NCBI GenBank assembly: GCA_030849465.1
Contig: JARVLF010000018.1
Span: 186,001 to 250,000, forward strand
Source: Moesziomyces globuligerus
Lineage: Eukaryota; Basidiomycota; Ustilaginomycetes; Ustilaginales; Ustilaginaceae
Reading direction: 5' to 3'
DNA: 64,000 nucleotides
A program made the translations under genes and the position numbers. The notes under the pieces were generated by a model. It saw only the letters and a program-made list of their open reading frames with translations, was not told the origin of the DNA and ran no database searches. Numbering within the stretch: the first letter of the stretch is position 1; every line of letters starts with the position of its first letter. Positions 21,750-31,402 of the stretch are shown here, piece by piece.

Positions 21750-22073
21750 GCTGCAGTGCTTTCACGAGGTTGCCAGGACGGGTCGCGGAGATCAGGATTC
21801 GTGGCAGAGTGAAGACGACGGTAGCTTTTGGGTCAGATGCGCTGTCGCGATCGGAACAGTGTCTGGCAGATGCGTGGAGGCGTTCGAGATGGACGAGCAC
21901 TCGAAGCTTTGGAGCACCCGATTCATCTTTGCTCCGCCTGCAGGTGCGTTTCTCAGTCAAGGTGTTGCTCTGAGCGCGTCAGCTGCGAAAAAGGGCTTAT
22001 TTGTTAGACCGGAATATTCGCCAGGTGTTAGACCTTGTGAACGCCTAGTTGTTCGCAGCTGAACACCTGGGGC
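21750..22073. promoter_or_regulatory. PFD1: PFD1 upstream region, truncated by the retroelement
   Basis: 324 bp between the PFD1 start codon and the outer LTR. It ends with a perfect 9-bp inverted repeat, CCAGGTGTT at 22021-22029 and AACACCTGG at 22062-22070, which abuts the insertion site. Before the insertion this region would have continued into the SEC9 upstream region (35578-35761), making a divergent intergenic space of about 0.5 kb. Confidence 0.7.
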
Positions 22074-22201
22074 TGTTGTCGAGTACGCGTCGAGTCAGCC
22101 GGGGCAAGGGGATGGTAGTTGAATTACAAGGGGACGCGCGTCGAGCGCGTCTAGAAATGGGGGACGCGCGTCGAGCGCGTCTAGAAATGAGGCATAATAC
22201 A
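22074..22201 (-). repeat. 3' LTR of the outer element
   Basis: 128 bp, identical to 35450-35577. Contains two tandem copies of a 29-30-bp unit (22130-22158 and 22159-22188), each holding the hairpin-capable GACGCGC-GTCGA-GCGCGTC. One ACGCGT box lies at about 22085. Confidence 0.95.
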
Positions 22202-22214
22202 CCCTCCCTCCCTT
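22202..22214 (-). other. Polypurine tract of the outer element
   Basis: On the minus strand AAGGGAGGGAGGG directly precedes the 3' LTR, the normal place and composition for the plus-strand DNA primer of an LTR retrotransposon. Confidence 0.9.
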
Positions 22215-22216
22215 AA

Positions 22217-22558
22217 ATGAATCTATCCTTTCGAGCCGCCTCGAACCCCATTCGACCCACCTCGAAGGCCTCGACCCTCGACAAGCCTTGGGTTCCGGCT
22301 CGAACTACCTTCGAGAACTCTCGATCTGGCTCGACTCCCACCTCAAAGACCTCAAAGCGCAAAGCCCAAGACATCGATGCTCCTCCTGCCATCGAAGTAA
22401 CCGACGAGGCCCAAGAGCGCCTCGAAGCTATTCGAATCCGGATCAAGGAGATTGATCGCGAGATCGAAGCAAAGCAAGCACTTCGATCCACCTGGTCCAA
22501 GCACTTCAAGGGCCTTCGAGCTGCCAATGAGCTCGAGGCTGAGGTCGAAGACCTCTAA
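22217..22558 (+). CDS. Antisense ORF of the outer retrotransposon, 113 aa
   Basis: An ATG-initiated frame on the strand opposite gag-pol begins 16 bp inside the 3' LTR and ends 60 bp before the pol stop, so it is tail to tail with pol. The N-terminal half is Ser/Thr/Pro/Arg-rich; the C-terminal half is a charged, probably coiled-coil helix (VTDEAQERLEAIRIRIKEID, then ELEAEVEDL). It is intact although pol is not. A transcript would need a promoter in the LTR; a TATA-like CATAATAC lies at about 22193. I do not recognise the protein. An ORF on the other strand overlaps it, so coding status is uncertain. Confidence 0.5.
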   Translation: MNLSFRAASNPIRPTSKASTLDKPWVPARTTFENSRSGSTPTSKTSKRKAQDIDAPPAIEVTDEAQERLEAIRIRIKEIDREIEAKQALRSTWSKHFKGLRAANELEAEVEDL

Positions 22559-22617
22559 CTTACCTGTACCTAGTTTTCACCTATCGATGCCAATCGAATT
22601 GTGTTCGAGTCTTCCCT

Positions 22618-25230
22618 TCACAGCTGAGAGTCCACCTGTGACTGATCGTACCTGTCGATCTCCTCAGCTGGTCTAGAGGGGTCTTCCTCCAGAGGGACGA
22701 AGTTGTTGTTTGGCACATCGACCGTTGTACCTTGGGGTCGATGTATATTGTGGGGCTCTTCTAGGGTTTTGTGGAGCTGTCTTGCCTGCAGCTCCCCACT
22801 GGTAGGGTCTGGTGCAGTCCTTTGTGGTTGATCTTCTGCCTCGTACTCTTCGTGAATTGCTCGTTCGATGTCTCGATGCAGTTCGTCCTGATCTAGACCT
22901 GCTACATCAGGGTTTACTGCTCGAAGCCTTCGAAAGAATACCTGAAACTCTGGCTTGTTCCAGAAGTCTTCGACTAGATTGTCTCGAGGATACGCTTTGA
23001 TCAACCGATTACCATGCACCAGCGCTCGAAGCGCTTGACCGCTACTCGAAGCAAGGCTGTAAGTACCAAGAGCCTGTTTGGCTTTGATCTGGTAAGGACC
23101 AAACCATTTTGCTTCGAACTTCTGTGGATTCTGATGTCGAATCAGAACCCAATCACCGACTTCCAACTTGTGCAGTTTGACCTTTCGATCATGCAGAGCC
23201 TTTGCTCGAACTGCTTGATTGTACGTTGCCTGAGCTGCCTTGTGTCTTTGAGTCTTAAGGTTGGGCAATCGAGTTCTAGGATCTTCGATTCGTCCTTCTA
23301 GCACTCTAGGCACCAGCTTGTCTGTCGGTAACCTAGGCTCGATGCCATAGGTCAGGAAAAATGGGCTTTGACCAGTTGCAGTCGACTTTCAAACCCGGCA
23401 AGCAAAGATCGCATTGGCTAGATATTGATCCCATAGCCTCGTGCTCTTTCCTACCATTGATCGAGTCAACATCTTGCCAATAATCCCATTCAAGGCTTCG
23501 ACTTTTCCGTTTGTCCTTGGGTGGTATGCTGTAGCCAATCGATGCCGCGTTTTGATCGTTCGAAGCAGGTGTTCGACAACTTCGGCCAGGAAGTTGGAAC
23601 CATTATCGCTTAGAATCTCTTTGGGTGCCCCAAAGTTGAGTACAATCTCTTCGTAGATGAAGTCGGCAACCCTCCAGGCTTTTGCATCTGGTAGAGCCTT
23701 TGCAATAGGCCAGCCTGTTGCATAGTCGATTGCTGTTAGAATCCATTGGTTACCGCTAGATGTCTTCGGTAGCTGACCAATGAAATCGATCCCCCACCTT
23801 TCAAAAGGCTGGATAGTCGAACTTGCCATGACTTGTGCGAGTTCTCGATCTTGGTTCGATCGTGATCCTTGCGATACTTGGCACTCGACACATGTCTTAC
23901 AGAACCTCGATAGGTCTGCCTGCATGTGTGGCCAGTATGCCCTAGTTCGAACCAGACCTAGCAGACCTGCTGCTCCTAGATGGCCATACGATCGATGCAT
24001 CTTGTTCAAAAAGTGAGATCGATGCATGGGCTCCAGGTAAGGTGCTTGTTCGCCATCTTCGAGAATCCGCACTAACTGATCATCTGCGTCGAGCCTCCAG
24101 TGACCTGCTTCTTCGAGCACCAGTGACCTTTCTAGGCCATCAGGGACGTCTCCCTGCCTTAGATAAGTCTTGATGAGGTCTAGATGATTCGGTTCCTCCG
24201 TTAGAGAGCCCAAGAAATCCGATCGACGGGAAATTGCATCTGCAACTGTGTTCTCTTCCCCTGCTCGATACTTGATATCCAGGTCGTACTCCCCGAATTC
24301 CGCAATCCATCTTTCTAACCTCTTCGAGGCAATCTTGGTCCTCGGTATCTGGGCTAGACTTTGATGATCAGTCAGAATGGTAATCTTGCAACCATTCAAG
24401 ATGTAGTGTCTCCAGGTTCGAAGGGCATGTCGAATGGCCAACAGCTCCTTTTCATGAACTGGATACTTGAGCTCTGCTTCAGACATCTTTCTTCCATCGA
24501 AGGCAACAGGATGCATCTTGCCAGTAGATCGATCCTCTTGTAGCAGCACACAACCAATAGCCCAGTCTGATGCATCTGTCTCGATGGTGTACTTCGAGGC
24601 AGGGTCAGGCTGTCTAAGGATCGGTTCTGAACAGAGTAGGCCTTTGATCTTTCTAAAGGCTAGATCTGCTCGATCGTTCCAGACGACCGGCACTTTCCTA
24701 CTGTTCTTTGAGGAGATATCTAAGCCGCTCCCTTTGTTGACCTTGAGTAGATCGAAGAGTGGTGCTGTGATCGAAGCAAAGCCCCTGGCATATCTTCGAT
24801 AGTACGAGCACAACCCTAAGAACGATCTCAGGTCGTGGATTGAAGATGGTCGAGGCCATTCTCGAATCAGCTTGACCTTATCTTCTAGGGGCTTGATTGT
24901 CCCTTGCCCAACTAGATGACCGCAAAACTCGATCGACTCGGCACCAAAGGTACACTTAGAGGGTTTTGCAAAGAGTCGATGCTCTTGAAGAACCGCCAGG
25001 ATTCTTCGAACATGTTCTCGATGTTCCTCTAGCGTTTTCGAGTAGATCAAGATGTCATCTAAGTAGACAATGACAAATTTGTCTAGAAAAGGTCGAAGTA
25101 CTCGGTTTACGAGGGTTTGGAAAACCGAAGGGGCATTCTTGAGACCAAAAGGCATCACCAAGAATTCGAACTTCCCAATTCGAGTATTGAAGGCTGTCTT
25201 CGAGACATCTTCCTTGTTGAGTCTAATCTG
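22618..25230 (-). pseudogene. pol: Outer element pol, 3' part: RT palm, RNase H, integrase
   Basis: The frame continues from the left side of the inner insertion. It carries RT with LVMPFGLKNAPSVFQ and the catalytic YLDDILIYS, RNase H (TDASDWAIG; LTDHQSL), an integrase zinc-binding HHCC (HRSYGHLG ... CKTCVEC), and the DDE core (WGIDFIG; LSDNGSNF; HPRTNGKVEALN). A TGA at 23389-23391 interrupts the frame after AIFACRV, just before KSTATGQSPFF; the same frame then runs open to 22618. The C-terminal part (VGDWVLIRHQ, then an acidic tail) shows no obvious chromodomain. Together with the insertion, the TGA makes this copy non-functional. Confidence 0.92.
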
Positions 25231-25540
25231 TGTTAGAACCGTAGGGTCTGGGTACCGCAGGGCGGCTACGGTCGGTCGGGGTCGGCCGGGGAGGAGAGGC
25301 TGAGAGTGACGGAGTCGGTAGGCTGCGCGACAATGCGTCGCGGTGGTCGGGGCACGGCACTGCTATTGCTATAGAGCGACAGAAGTAATACATGCGACGG
25401 GGTCCGTAGACAACCCCCGTCGGGCGAGCACGAGAAGAAGTCTGTCGGTTGCACCTGGTCGCGCCGCCGGGAGCGTTGCGCTCTCGGCCGGGAGGGCGCG
25501 ACCGCGTACTGCGGGCCGGACGGAGTTGGGGGTCCTGACA
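25231..25540 (-). repeat. 3' LTR of the inner element
   Basis: 310 bp with TG...CA ends, GC-rich, matching 32929-33238 apart from one T/C difference at 25450. Confidence 0.96.
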
Positions 25541-25557
25541 TTACCCCCCCCCCGCCC
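25541..25557 (-). other. Polypurine (G) tract of the inner element
   Basis: On the minus strand a G-rich stretch with a run of ten G, followed by TAA, immediately precedes the 3' LTR. It is the expected plus-strand primer position. Confidence 0.75.
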
Positions 25558-25923
25558 GAGTCGCTTGTCCGCGAGCGACGACGGCCCGGCAGCGCTTGCT
25601 GTCGGGCGTCGCGGCCACAGTTGGTGGCGGCCGGGGGTCGGTCGGTCGCGGCTCGGACGATCGCGCCTTGCGGCCGCAGGCGCGTGTCACGCCGTTGATC
25701 GCCGCGTGTCACTGCGCTAATCTCCGCGAGCCGCCGGCTTCATGTCGGCGGAGCTGCGCGCACCCGTTATTGCGCACCGCGCTCCCATCATCTCAACCTT
25801 GTTCGCGAGCGAGATACCGCAAGCGCACCAATGAGAGCTTTGTGCCAGCGCGCGCGGCTCGCACGTCGTGCGCACGCTTTGTGCACACCCACCCGTCGCA
25901 CCCCCCCCCCCCTCGGGAAGGGA

Positions 25924-25929
25924 TATATA
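25924..25929 (+). promoter_or_regulatory. TATA box of the inner antisense gene
   Basis: TATATA lies 48 nt upstream of the antisense gene's ATG in an otherwise very GC-rich stretch, following a run of twelve C (25901-25912). Positions 25541-25923 hold no supported gene and are probably the rest of its promoter. The box and spacing suit Pol II initiation independent of the LTR. Confidence 0.6.
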
Positions 25930-25976
25930 CGACCGCGAGTACGTCCACCCCGGCTCTCGTCTCCCCAACTCTCATC

Positions 25977-27676
25977 ATGTCGCCTCCCCCCTCCCCTCGA
26001 TACCCTTTCGCGTCGGGCCTCTACCCTCCCGCCCGCCCGGCGCGCCCTCAGCGCGACGACGACGACCGCGACGGCGATGTCGCGATGGGCGACGGTGAGT
26101 ATGCTTGCGTAGTGGTGCTCCGTCGGCGTTGGTCGGGCTGACGGTCGGGCTTTTGGTGGTGGTGGCGGCGACAGGTACGACGGCGGCGACGCGCCCGGCG
26201 GCCTCGCCCTCTCCTTTCCCCTTCCCCGGCGGCATCAACTGCCACATCTCGGGTAAGTCGTGCTGTCGTGGTGTCTGCCGGAATGTCGCTGACCCCTCGC
26301 TTTGCCTTTCTTCCTTTGTCGGTAGATTGGGCCGACCCGGCTCGCTTGGCCGACTGGGCGCCCACGCCCGTCGCGCCCTCGACGGGCCCCTCGCGCCCGC
26401 GACGCGCCGCGGCCGCGCGCGTCGCGCCCTACCAGCGGGACGCGCCGCTGCCCGAGGATGTGCAGCCGCGCGTCCGTCTGCCTGCGTCGCGGGGCGCCCC
26501 ATCCTCTGCGTCGGCCGGCGCTCGTTTGCCCGTGTCGGCTGGCGCGCGCGCTTCTCCGGTGCCCGTCACCGTGGTTGGTGAGTCGGTCGGAACTTGTCTT
26601 GTTCGGTCGGGCCCTTACTGACCTCGCTCTGCCGGTTTTTTTTGATAGACGACGATGACGACGAGGCCGATGGCGACGTCGCGATGGCGTCGGTGCCGTC
26701 GGCCAGCGCCCCGCCTGCCGCCGCTCCGCCCGCCGCCCAGCCCGAGGTCCCTCCCGCCGCTGCGCCCGCCGTTCCCGCTGCGTCGGCCGCGGCTGGCCTC
26801 ACCGTGGCGCCGGCCGCCCTTTGGGCGGAGGCTACCCCGGTGGAGCATGTCGCGCCCGACGTCGTGGGCGAGGAGCTCCCGGGGCTGTGGGAGGGGACGT
26901 GGGGCGATTGTTTCGCCTGCGTCAAGGCGGGCGAGGAGTGCGTCCGCGTGCCCGGCAAGCCGCGCTGCCGGCGCTGCACCGTCGGGCACGGCGTACCGTG
27001 TGACGTCGACATGACGGGTAAGTGGCTTTTTGGTCGTTGTCGGTCGGTCTCGTGGCGTGGCGCTAACCCTTTGCCTTGTGTTCCCCTTTTGCCGCCGGGC
27101 CTCAGTGCCCAAGATGACCGGGGCGACGGGCCCGCTGCGCATGCGGGTCTATGCGTCGCTGCTCGCCGACTGGCGGGCGAACGGGGTCGGGCGCCGCCGG
27201 CGCCCCAACCCCAACATCAAGCTGTCGGCCAAGACGGTCGGGGAGCTTCCTCTGGCTGAGGAGGGGCTCCGTCGGGACGTCGAGGCCGCCAGCGAGGCGA
27301 CGCGCGCGAGCGCAAGCGTGCCCGCCGTCGCGCCCGTTCCCAGCCGAACCGTCCGGCCGAGGCGGCGCAGGAGCGCCGTCGCACGCGCGCCCAGACGCGC
27401 GGCCAGCCGGCTGAGCCCGCGACGGACCTGGCCTCGCTCAACCACACAGTTGAGCGGGCCCAGGTGATGTTCGGTGCGCTGTCGGAGGCCGCGACGGACT
27501 GGGAGGAGACCCTGCGCGACGTCGCGTCGGTCTACTCCGAGCGCGCGACGCGTCCCGGCGGCGCGCCTTACCGTCGCTCTCTGGGTTCGGTGCTGGCCTT
27601 CCTCCCGAACCTGGAGACGACGATGGCCAACCTGCGCGCGTGGAGCGACGCGCTCCCCACCGACCCGTCGGAGTAG
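25977..27676 (+). CDS. Antisense intron-containing gene inside the inner retrotransposon; Zn2Cys6-like protein
   Basis: Five exons: 25977-26094, 26175-26252, 26326-26577, 26649-27017 and 27106 onward. All four introns (80, 73, 71, 88 nt) have GTGAGT or GTAAGT donors, a CTGAC or CTAAC branch site 27-39 nt before the acceptor AG, and phase 1. Exon 1 ends with an Asp run and DGDVAM, repeated at the start of exon 4. Exon 4 encodes CFACVKAGEEC-x8-CRRC-x7-C, spacing C-x2-C-x6-C-x8-C-x2-C-x7-C, which fits the fungal Zn2Cys6 binuclear cluster. Exon 5 starts VPKMTGATGPLRMRVYASLL. In the spliced frame it stops at 27467 (392 aa). A second frame with helical sequence (SLNHTVERAQ, SEAATDWEETLRD) runs to 27676, so a small indel or a missed fifth intron is likely. 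It is tail to tail with pol. Function unknown; a DNA-binding regulator is inference. Confidence 0.72.
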
Positions 27677-27814
27677 CCGACGGGTCCGAAATGAATTGTT
27701 TGTGCCCCGTCCGCTCTTGTGTGCGTGCGACCGTCTGAGGTTTGGGGCAACCGCGGGGGGCTGGCCACCTCGTTCGGGGTCTGGTCGCCGTGGCTGGGCG
27801 GTCGCGGCGCAGGG

Positions 27815-30800
27815 TTAGTTGCCGCGGTGCGGTCGCGGCTTGGACGGGTTCCGTCGGTGGAATTCCGCGACCAGGTCCGCGGCGTTGTCCACGTCACTGG
27901 CTTGCGTCCAGCTGGCTGGGTACCCCGACCACTTGACTAGGTATTGGAGGCGGCCGGCGCGCCGTCGCGAGTCGGTGATTGCCTCTACTTTGTAGTCGGC
28001 GTAGTCGTCTTCCAGCGAGCGCAACTGGGGGGCGTCGGATGACTCTCGGGCCCCGTCGGGGTACGGTTCTAACATTTGGACGTGGAACACTGGATGTACC
28101 TTCCACGACGGCGGAAGTTTGAGGCGGTAGGCGCGACTCCCGACCGTCTCTTCCACTTTGAACGGGCCCGCCAGCAGGTTGGAGAGTTTACGGCTGGGTC
28201 GGTCGGGGCGTAGGTGCTTGGTCCGTAGGAGCACCAGGTCCCCCCGGCGGAACGAGACGTCGCTCCTGCGACGGTTGAACGCCTCTGCGACCGCCGCGTT
28301 GGCCTTCTTAATCGCGCGCTGGCAGATGGCGAGGCGGTCGGCCGCGGTGCCGGCGGGCGACGTTGAGGGCAGCGACGGATGCACGCGAGGGGCGAACGAC
28401 AAGCACGCCGCGTTCGGGGCGACGGTAGTAGTTGCCGACGGCCTGTTGTTGAGGGCGAGCTGGGCAGTCGGGAGGAGGGAAGCCCAGTCGCTGTGGTCGT
28501 AGGCCGTATAGAAACGCAGGAAGATCTCCAACGTTTGGTTCGCGCGCTCCGTCTGACCGTTAGTCTGCGGGTGGTAAGCCGACGAGAAGGACGACCGCAC
28601 ACGAAGGATGCGGAGGAGCTCAGTCCACAACGAAGCGACGAACGTGGTGCCGCGATCCGACGTGATGTCGTCGGGGAGGCCGAAGTACGCGAAGACGTAG
28701 CGGTGTAGCTGGAACGCCAGTTCGGCCGCGCCGTCGGTCTTGCGGGCCGGGATGAAGACCACGAACTTAGTCAGTCGGTCGACGACGACCAAGATGGCGT
28801 CGTAGGTGGAACCGTCGGCCTTTGACGGTGGCAGGTCGGTCACGTGGTCCATAGATATTCGTGACCAGGGTCGGTCGGGAGGGTGCAACGGCACTAGGTA
28901 CCCGTGTGGCTTGTGCCGGGGGGGTTTCGCTCGCCGGCAGGCCGCACAGGCGCGAGCGTATTGTTCGCAGTCCTGGTTTATGGATGGCCACCAGAACTGC
29001 CGGCTGGCCAAGTGGGCCGTGAGTTTAGGGCCCGGGTGGCCGGCGGATGGGTGGTCGTGAACCAGTTGGAGGGCGGCGGGCCGTAGGGCCGGCGGAAGGT
29101 AAATCTGGCTGCCGGCCGTACGCGGCAGTGTGCCCGAAAACAAGACGCCGTCGGGGAGGTTGGTGGTCTGGCGCAGGACTGGTAACCAGTCGGCCGGTAG
29201 TTGGAGGGCAGGATGTATGACCGTCGCGTTCGCGAACAGGTGTGCGGGGAGTAGCACTGCCTGGTTGGCGGGATCGGGGCGCGACGGCCCGTCGGGGAAA
29301 AGGTCGTGGCGACGGCTGAGGGCATCTGGCCGGACGGCTTCCGTGCCTGGCCGGTAACGGATTTCGAAGTCGTATTCGGCCATGTCGGCCTGCCAACGGG
29401 CCTGCCGACGGTTCAGCTGTCGCTTGGTGGCGAAATACTGGAGCGCCTGGTGGTCGGTGTAGATGATAAACGTGGCGGCCAACCCGTGGAGGTAATGGCG
29501 CCAGTGAGCGCACGCGTCGACCACGGCAAGGAGTTCTTTGTCGTGTATCTTGTAGTTGCGCTCGGCCGGTATCATCTTTCGCGACCAATAGGCGATGGGG
29601 TGTAGGCGATGCGTACGGGTGTTGGGGGCTGTCGCGGTTTTGGCGGCGTCGTCGTCGGAGCAGGGATGCCATTGCGACAGTACTGCCGCGACGACGGCGT
29701 CGCTCGCGTCGGTCTCCAACACGGTCGGGAGGTGGGGGGAGAAATGGCGTAGAATAGGGGCGTCGGTGAACGCGGCCTTGAGCTTGTTGAAGGCGTCCCG
29801 TGCGTTCGCCGGTAGTTCCAGCTTCCCCGTCGCGCCGCCCTTGAGTAGGTCGGTGAGAGGGGCGGCGACGCGCGAGTAATGTCGGATGAAGCGGCGGTAG
29901 AAGTTCGCGAATCCGAGGAAGACTTGGATTTGGCGGACGGACTGCGGCGGAGGCCACTCCAGTACCGTCGCGACTTTACCGCGATCCATGGAGATCCCGT
30001 CGGGGCTCACCACGTAGCCGAGGAATTCGACGCTTTGGGTGTGAAACTCGCACTTGTCGGGCGCGCAGTACAGTTGGTGCTGTCGCAGTCGCTCTAGCAC
30101 TTGACGAACGTGCGCCGGGTGGTTGGTCGGGTCGTCGCTGAATACGAGGATGTCGTCGAGGTAGACGATCACCGACACATCGAGCAGGTCCGACAGCACG
30201 TGATTCATCAGGCGTTGGAACGTCGCCGGCGCGTTACAGAGGCCGAACGGCATCACCAGATACTCGTAACTGCCGTAGCGCGTCCGGAAGGCCGTCTTCC
30301 ATTCGTGGCCCGGCGCGATGCGAAGGAGGTTGTAGGCGCCCTTTAGGTCAAGTTTAGTGAACACCTGTGCGGTCGCAAGCCGGTCCAGGTGTTCGGAGAT
30401 GAGGGGGATTGGGTAGCGGTCTTTGACGGTGATGGCGTTGAGGGCGCGGTAGTCGACGCACGGCCGGAGCCGGCCGTCCTTCTTCGGGACGAAGAGGAGG
30501 GGCGCGGCGACGCGACTGGCAGACGGCCGAATAAACCCGATGCTCTCCATCTTTTGGAGGTACGTGCGGAGCTCCTCCTGTTCCCGGTGGGAGAGCGAGT
30601 ACAACGGGCCGTATGGTGGCGTTTTGCCGTCCTCCAAATGTATCTCATGGTCGTGCGGCCGGTGCGGTGGGAGTTGTTCGGCACGTTGGGCGTCGAAGAC
30701 GTCCGCATACGAGGAGTACTCGGCCGGTAGGGTCGGCCCGCCCCCTGTTGCGACAGCCGTCGCGGCGCGAGGGGCTGGCGAGATGTCGTCCGGGACGGGC

Positions 30801-31402
30801 GGGGTGAGGAGTTGCTCACCGTCGGAGATGAGCTGTCTCTCTCCGACGAGATGACCGAGGTCGGCCGCGGTGGGGTACGCTGCGGCGGGGGTTGGTAGGG
30901 ATGTGGGGACGCGAAGGTCCCACGTCCGGAGGGTGTAGTTGGGCTCCGGCCGGGCCGTCTCGATCCAATCCATCCCAAGGAGGATGTCGTGGGTGGACAT
31001 CGGCGTGATGAGGAGGCGCGTGCCGGAGGTGATCGGGTGATCGTGGATGCGGATGTCGGCGAGGGTGAAGTGTGTGATGCTCGACGACCGCCCTTGTAGG
31101 AAAGCGGCGTTAAGCGGTCGGGGAAGGGGGGACGTAGGGAGGACGGCGGTCGTGACCATCTCCGGCGTGATGAAGGAGGCGGTCGCACCGGTGTCCAGCA
31201 GGGCCAGGCCCTGCGTGTTTCCTACCGTCACCAGGCACTCGTACGTCGGGAGCGTAGGGTGACGATGGATGCGGAGCAGTGCTCCGTCGCGCTCCACTCG
31301 GGGAGCGTCGGTCCGTCGGGAGGCCCAGAAAGCGGCGGCGTACGCTCGTAGCTGGGCCAGGTCGTCGGTGGGGGCGGACCGAGGGGACCCACCGACGTCT
31401 AG
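27815..31402 (-). CDS. pol: Inner element Pol polyprotein with chromodomain
   Basis: The frame is open from the gag stop region to the stop at 27815; it lacks an early ATG, fitting translation by frameshift from gag. Order: aspartic protease (LALLDTGATASF), RT (LFVPKKDGRLRPCVDYRALN; VMPFGLCNAPATFQ; YLDDILVFSDD), RNase H (LETDASDAVV; YTDHQAL), integrase HHCC (HDHPSAGHPG ... CAACRRAK) and DDE (SMDHVTDLP; TSDRGTTF; HPQTNGQTERANQ), the GPY/F-like region (LSNLLAGPFKVEE), then a C-terminal chromodomain with YKVEAITDSRRR and YLVKWSGYPASW. Such chromodomains steer integration to particular chromatin. All catalytic residues looked for are present and there are no internal stops. Confidence 0.95.
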   Translation of the reverse strand, partial: LDVGGSPRSAPTDDLAQLRAYAAAFWASRRTDAPRVERDGALLRIHRHPTLPTYECLVTVGNTQGLALLDTGATASFITPEMVTTAVLPTSPLPRPLNAAFLQGRSSSITHFTLADIRIHDHPITSGTRLLITPMSTHDILLGMDWIETARPEPNYTLRTWDLRVPTSLPTPAAAYPTAADLGHLVGERQLISDGEQLLTPPVPDDISPAPRAATAVATGGGPTLPAEYSSYADVFDAQRAEQLPPHRPHDHEIHLEDGKTPPYGPLYSLSHREQEELRTYLQKMESIGFIRPSASRVAAPLLFVPKKDGRLRPCVDYRALNAITVKDRYPIPLISEHLDRLATAQVFTKLDLKGAYNLLRIAPGHEWKTAFRTRYGSYEYLVMPFGLCNAPATFQRLMNHVLSDLLDVSVIVYLDDILVFSDDPTNHPAHVRQVLERLRQHQLYCAPDKCEFHTQSVEFLGYVVSPDGISMDRGKVATVLEWPPPQSVRQIQVFLGFANFYRRFIRHYSRVAAPLTDLLKGGATGKLELPANARDAFNKLKAAFTDAPILRHFSPHLPTVLETDASDAVVAAVLSQWHPCSDDDAAKTATAPNTRTHRLHPIAYWSRKMIPAERNYKIHDKELLAVVDACAHWRHYLHGLAATFIIYTDHQALQYFATKRQLNRRQARWQADMAEYDFEIRYRPGTEAVRPDALSRRHDLFPDGPSRPDPANQAVLLPAHLFANATVIHPALQLPADWLPVLRQTTNLPDGVLFSGTLPRTAGSQIYLPPALRPAALQLVHDHPSAGHPGPKLTAHLASRQFWWPSINQDCEQYARACAACRRAKPPRHKPHGYLVPLHPPDRPWSRISMDHVTDLPPSKADGSTYDAILVVVDRLTKFVVFIPARKTDGAAELAFQLHRYVFAYFGLPDDITSDRGTTFVASLWTELLRILRVRSSFSSAYHPQTNGQTERANQTLEIFLRFYTAYDHSDWASLLPTAQLALNNRPSATTTVAPNAACLSFAPRVHPSLPSTSPAGTAADRLAICQRAIKKANAAVAEAFNRRRSDVSFRRGDLVLLRTKHLRPDRPSRKLSNLLAGPFKVEETVGSRAYRLKLPPSWKVHPVFHVQMLEPYPDGARESSDAPQLRSLEDDYADYKVEAITDSRRRAGRLQYLVKWSGYPASWTQASDVDNAADLVAEFHRRNPSKPRPHRGN

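Noticed and set aside
22213..22527. Minus-strand ORF (104 aa) opposite the outer antisense ORF
   Set aside because: On the pol strand after the pol stop. It is less protein-like (Ser/Ile/Arg runs) than the plus-strand frame, though the choice needs comparison of copies.
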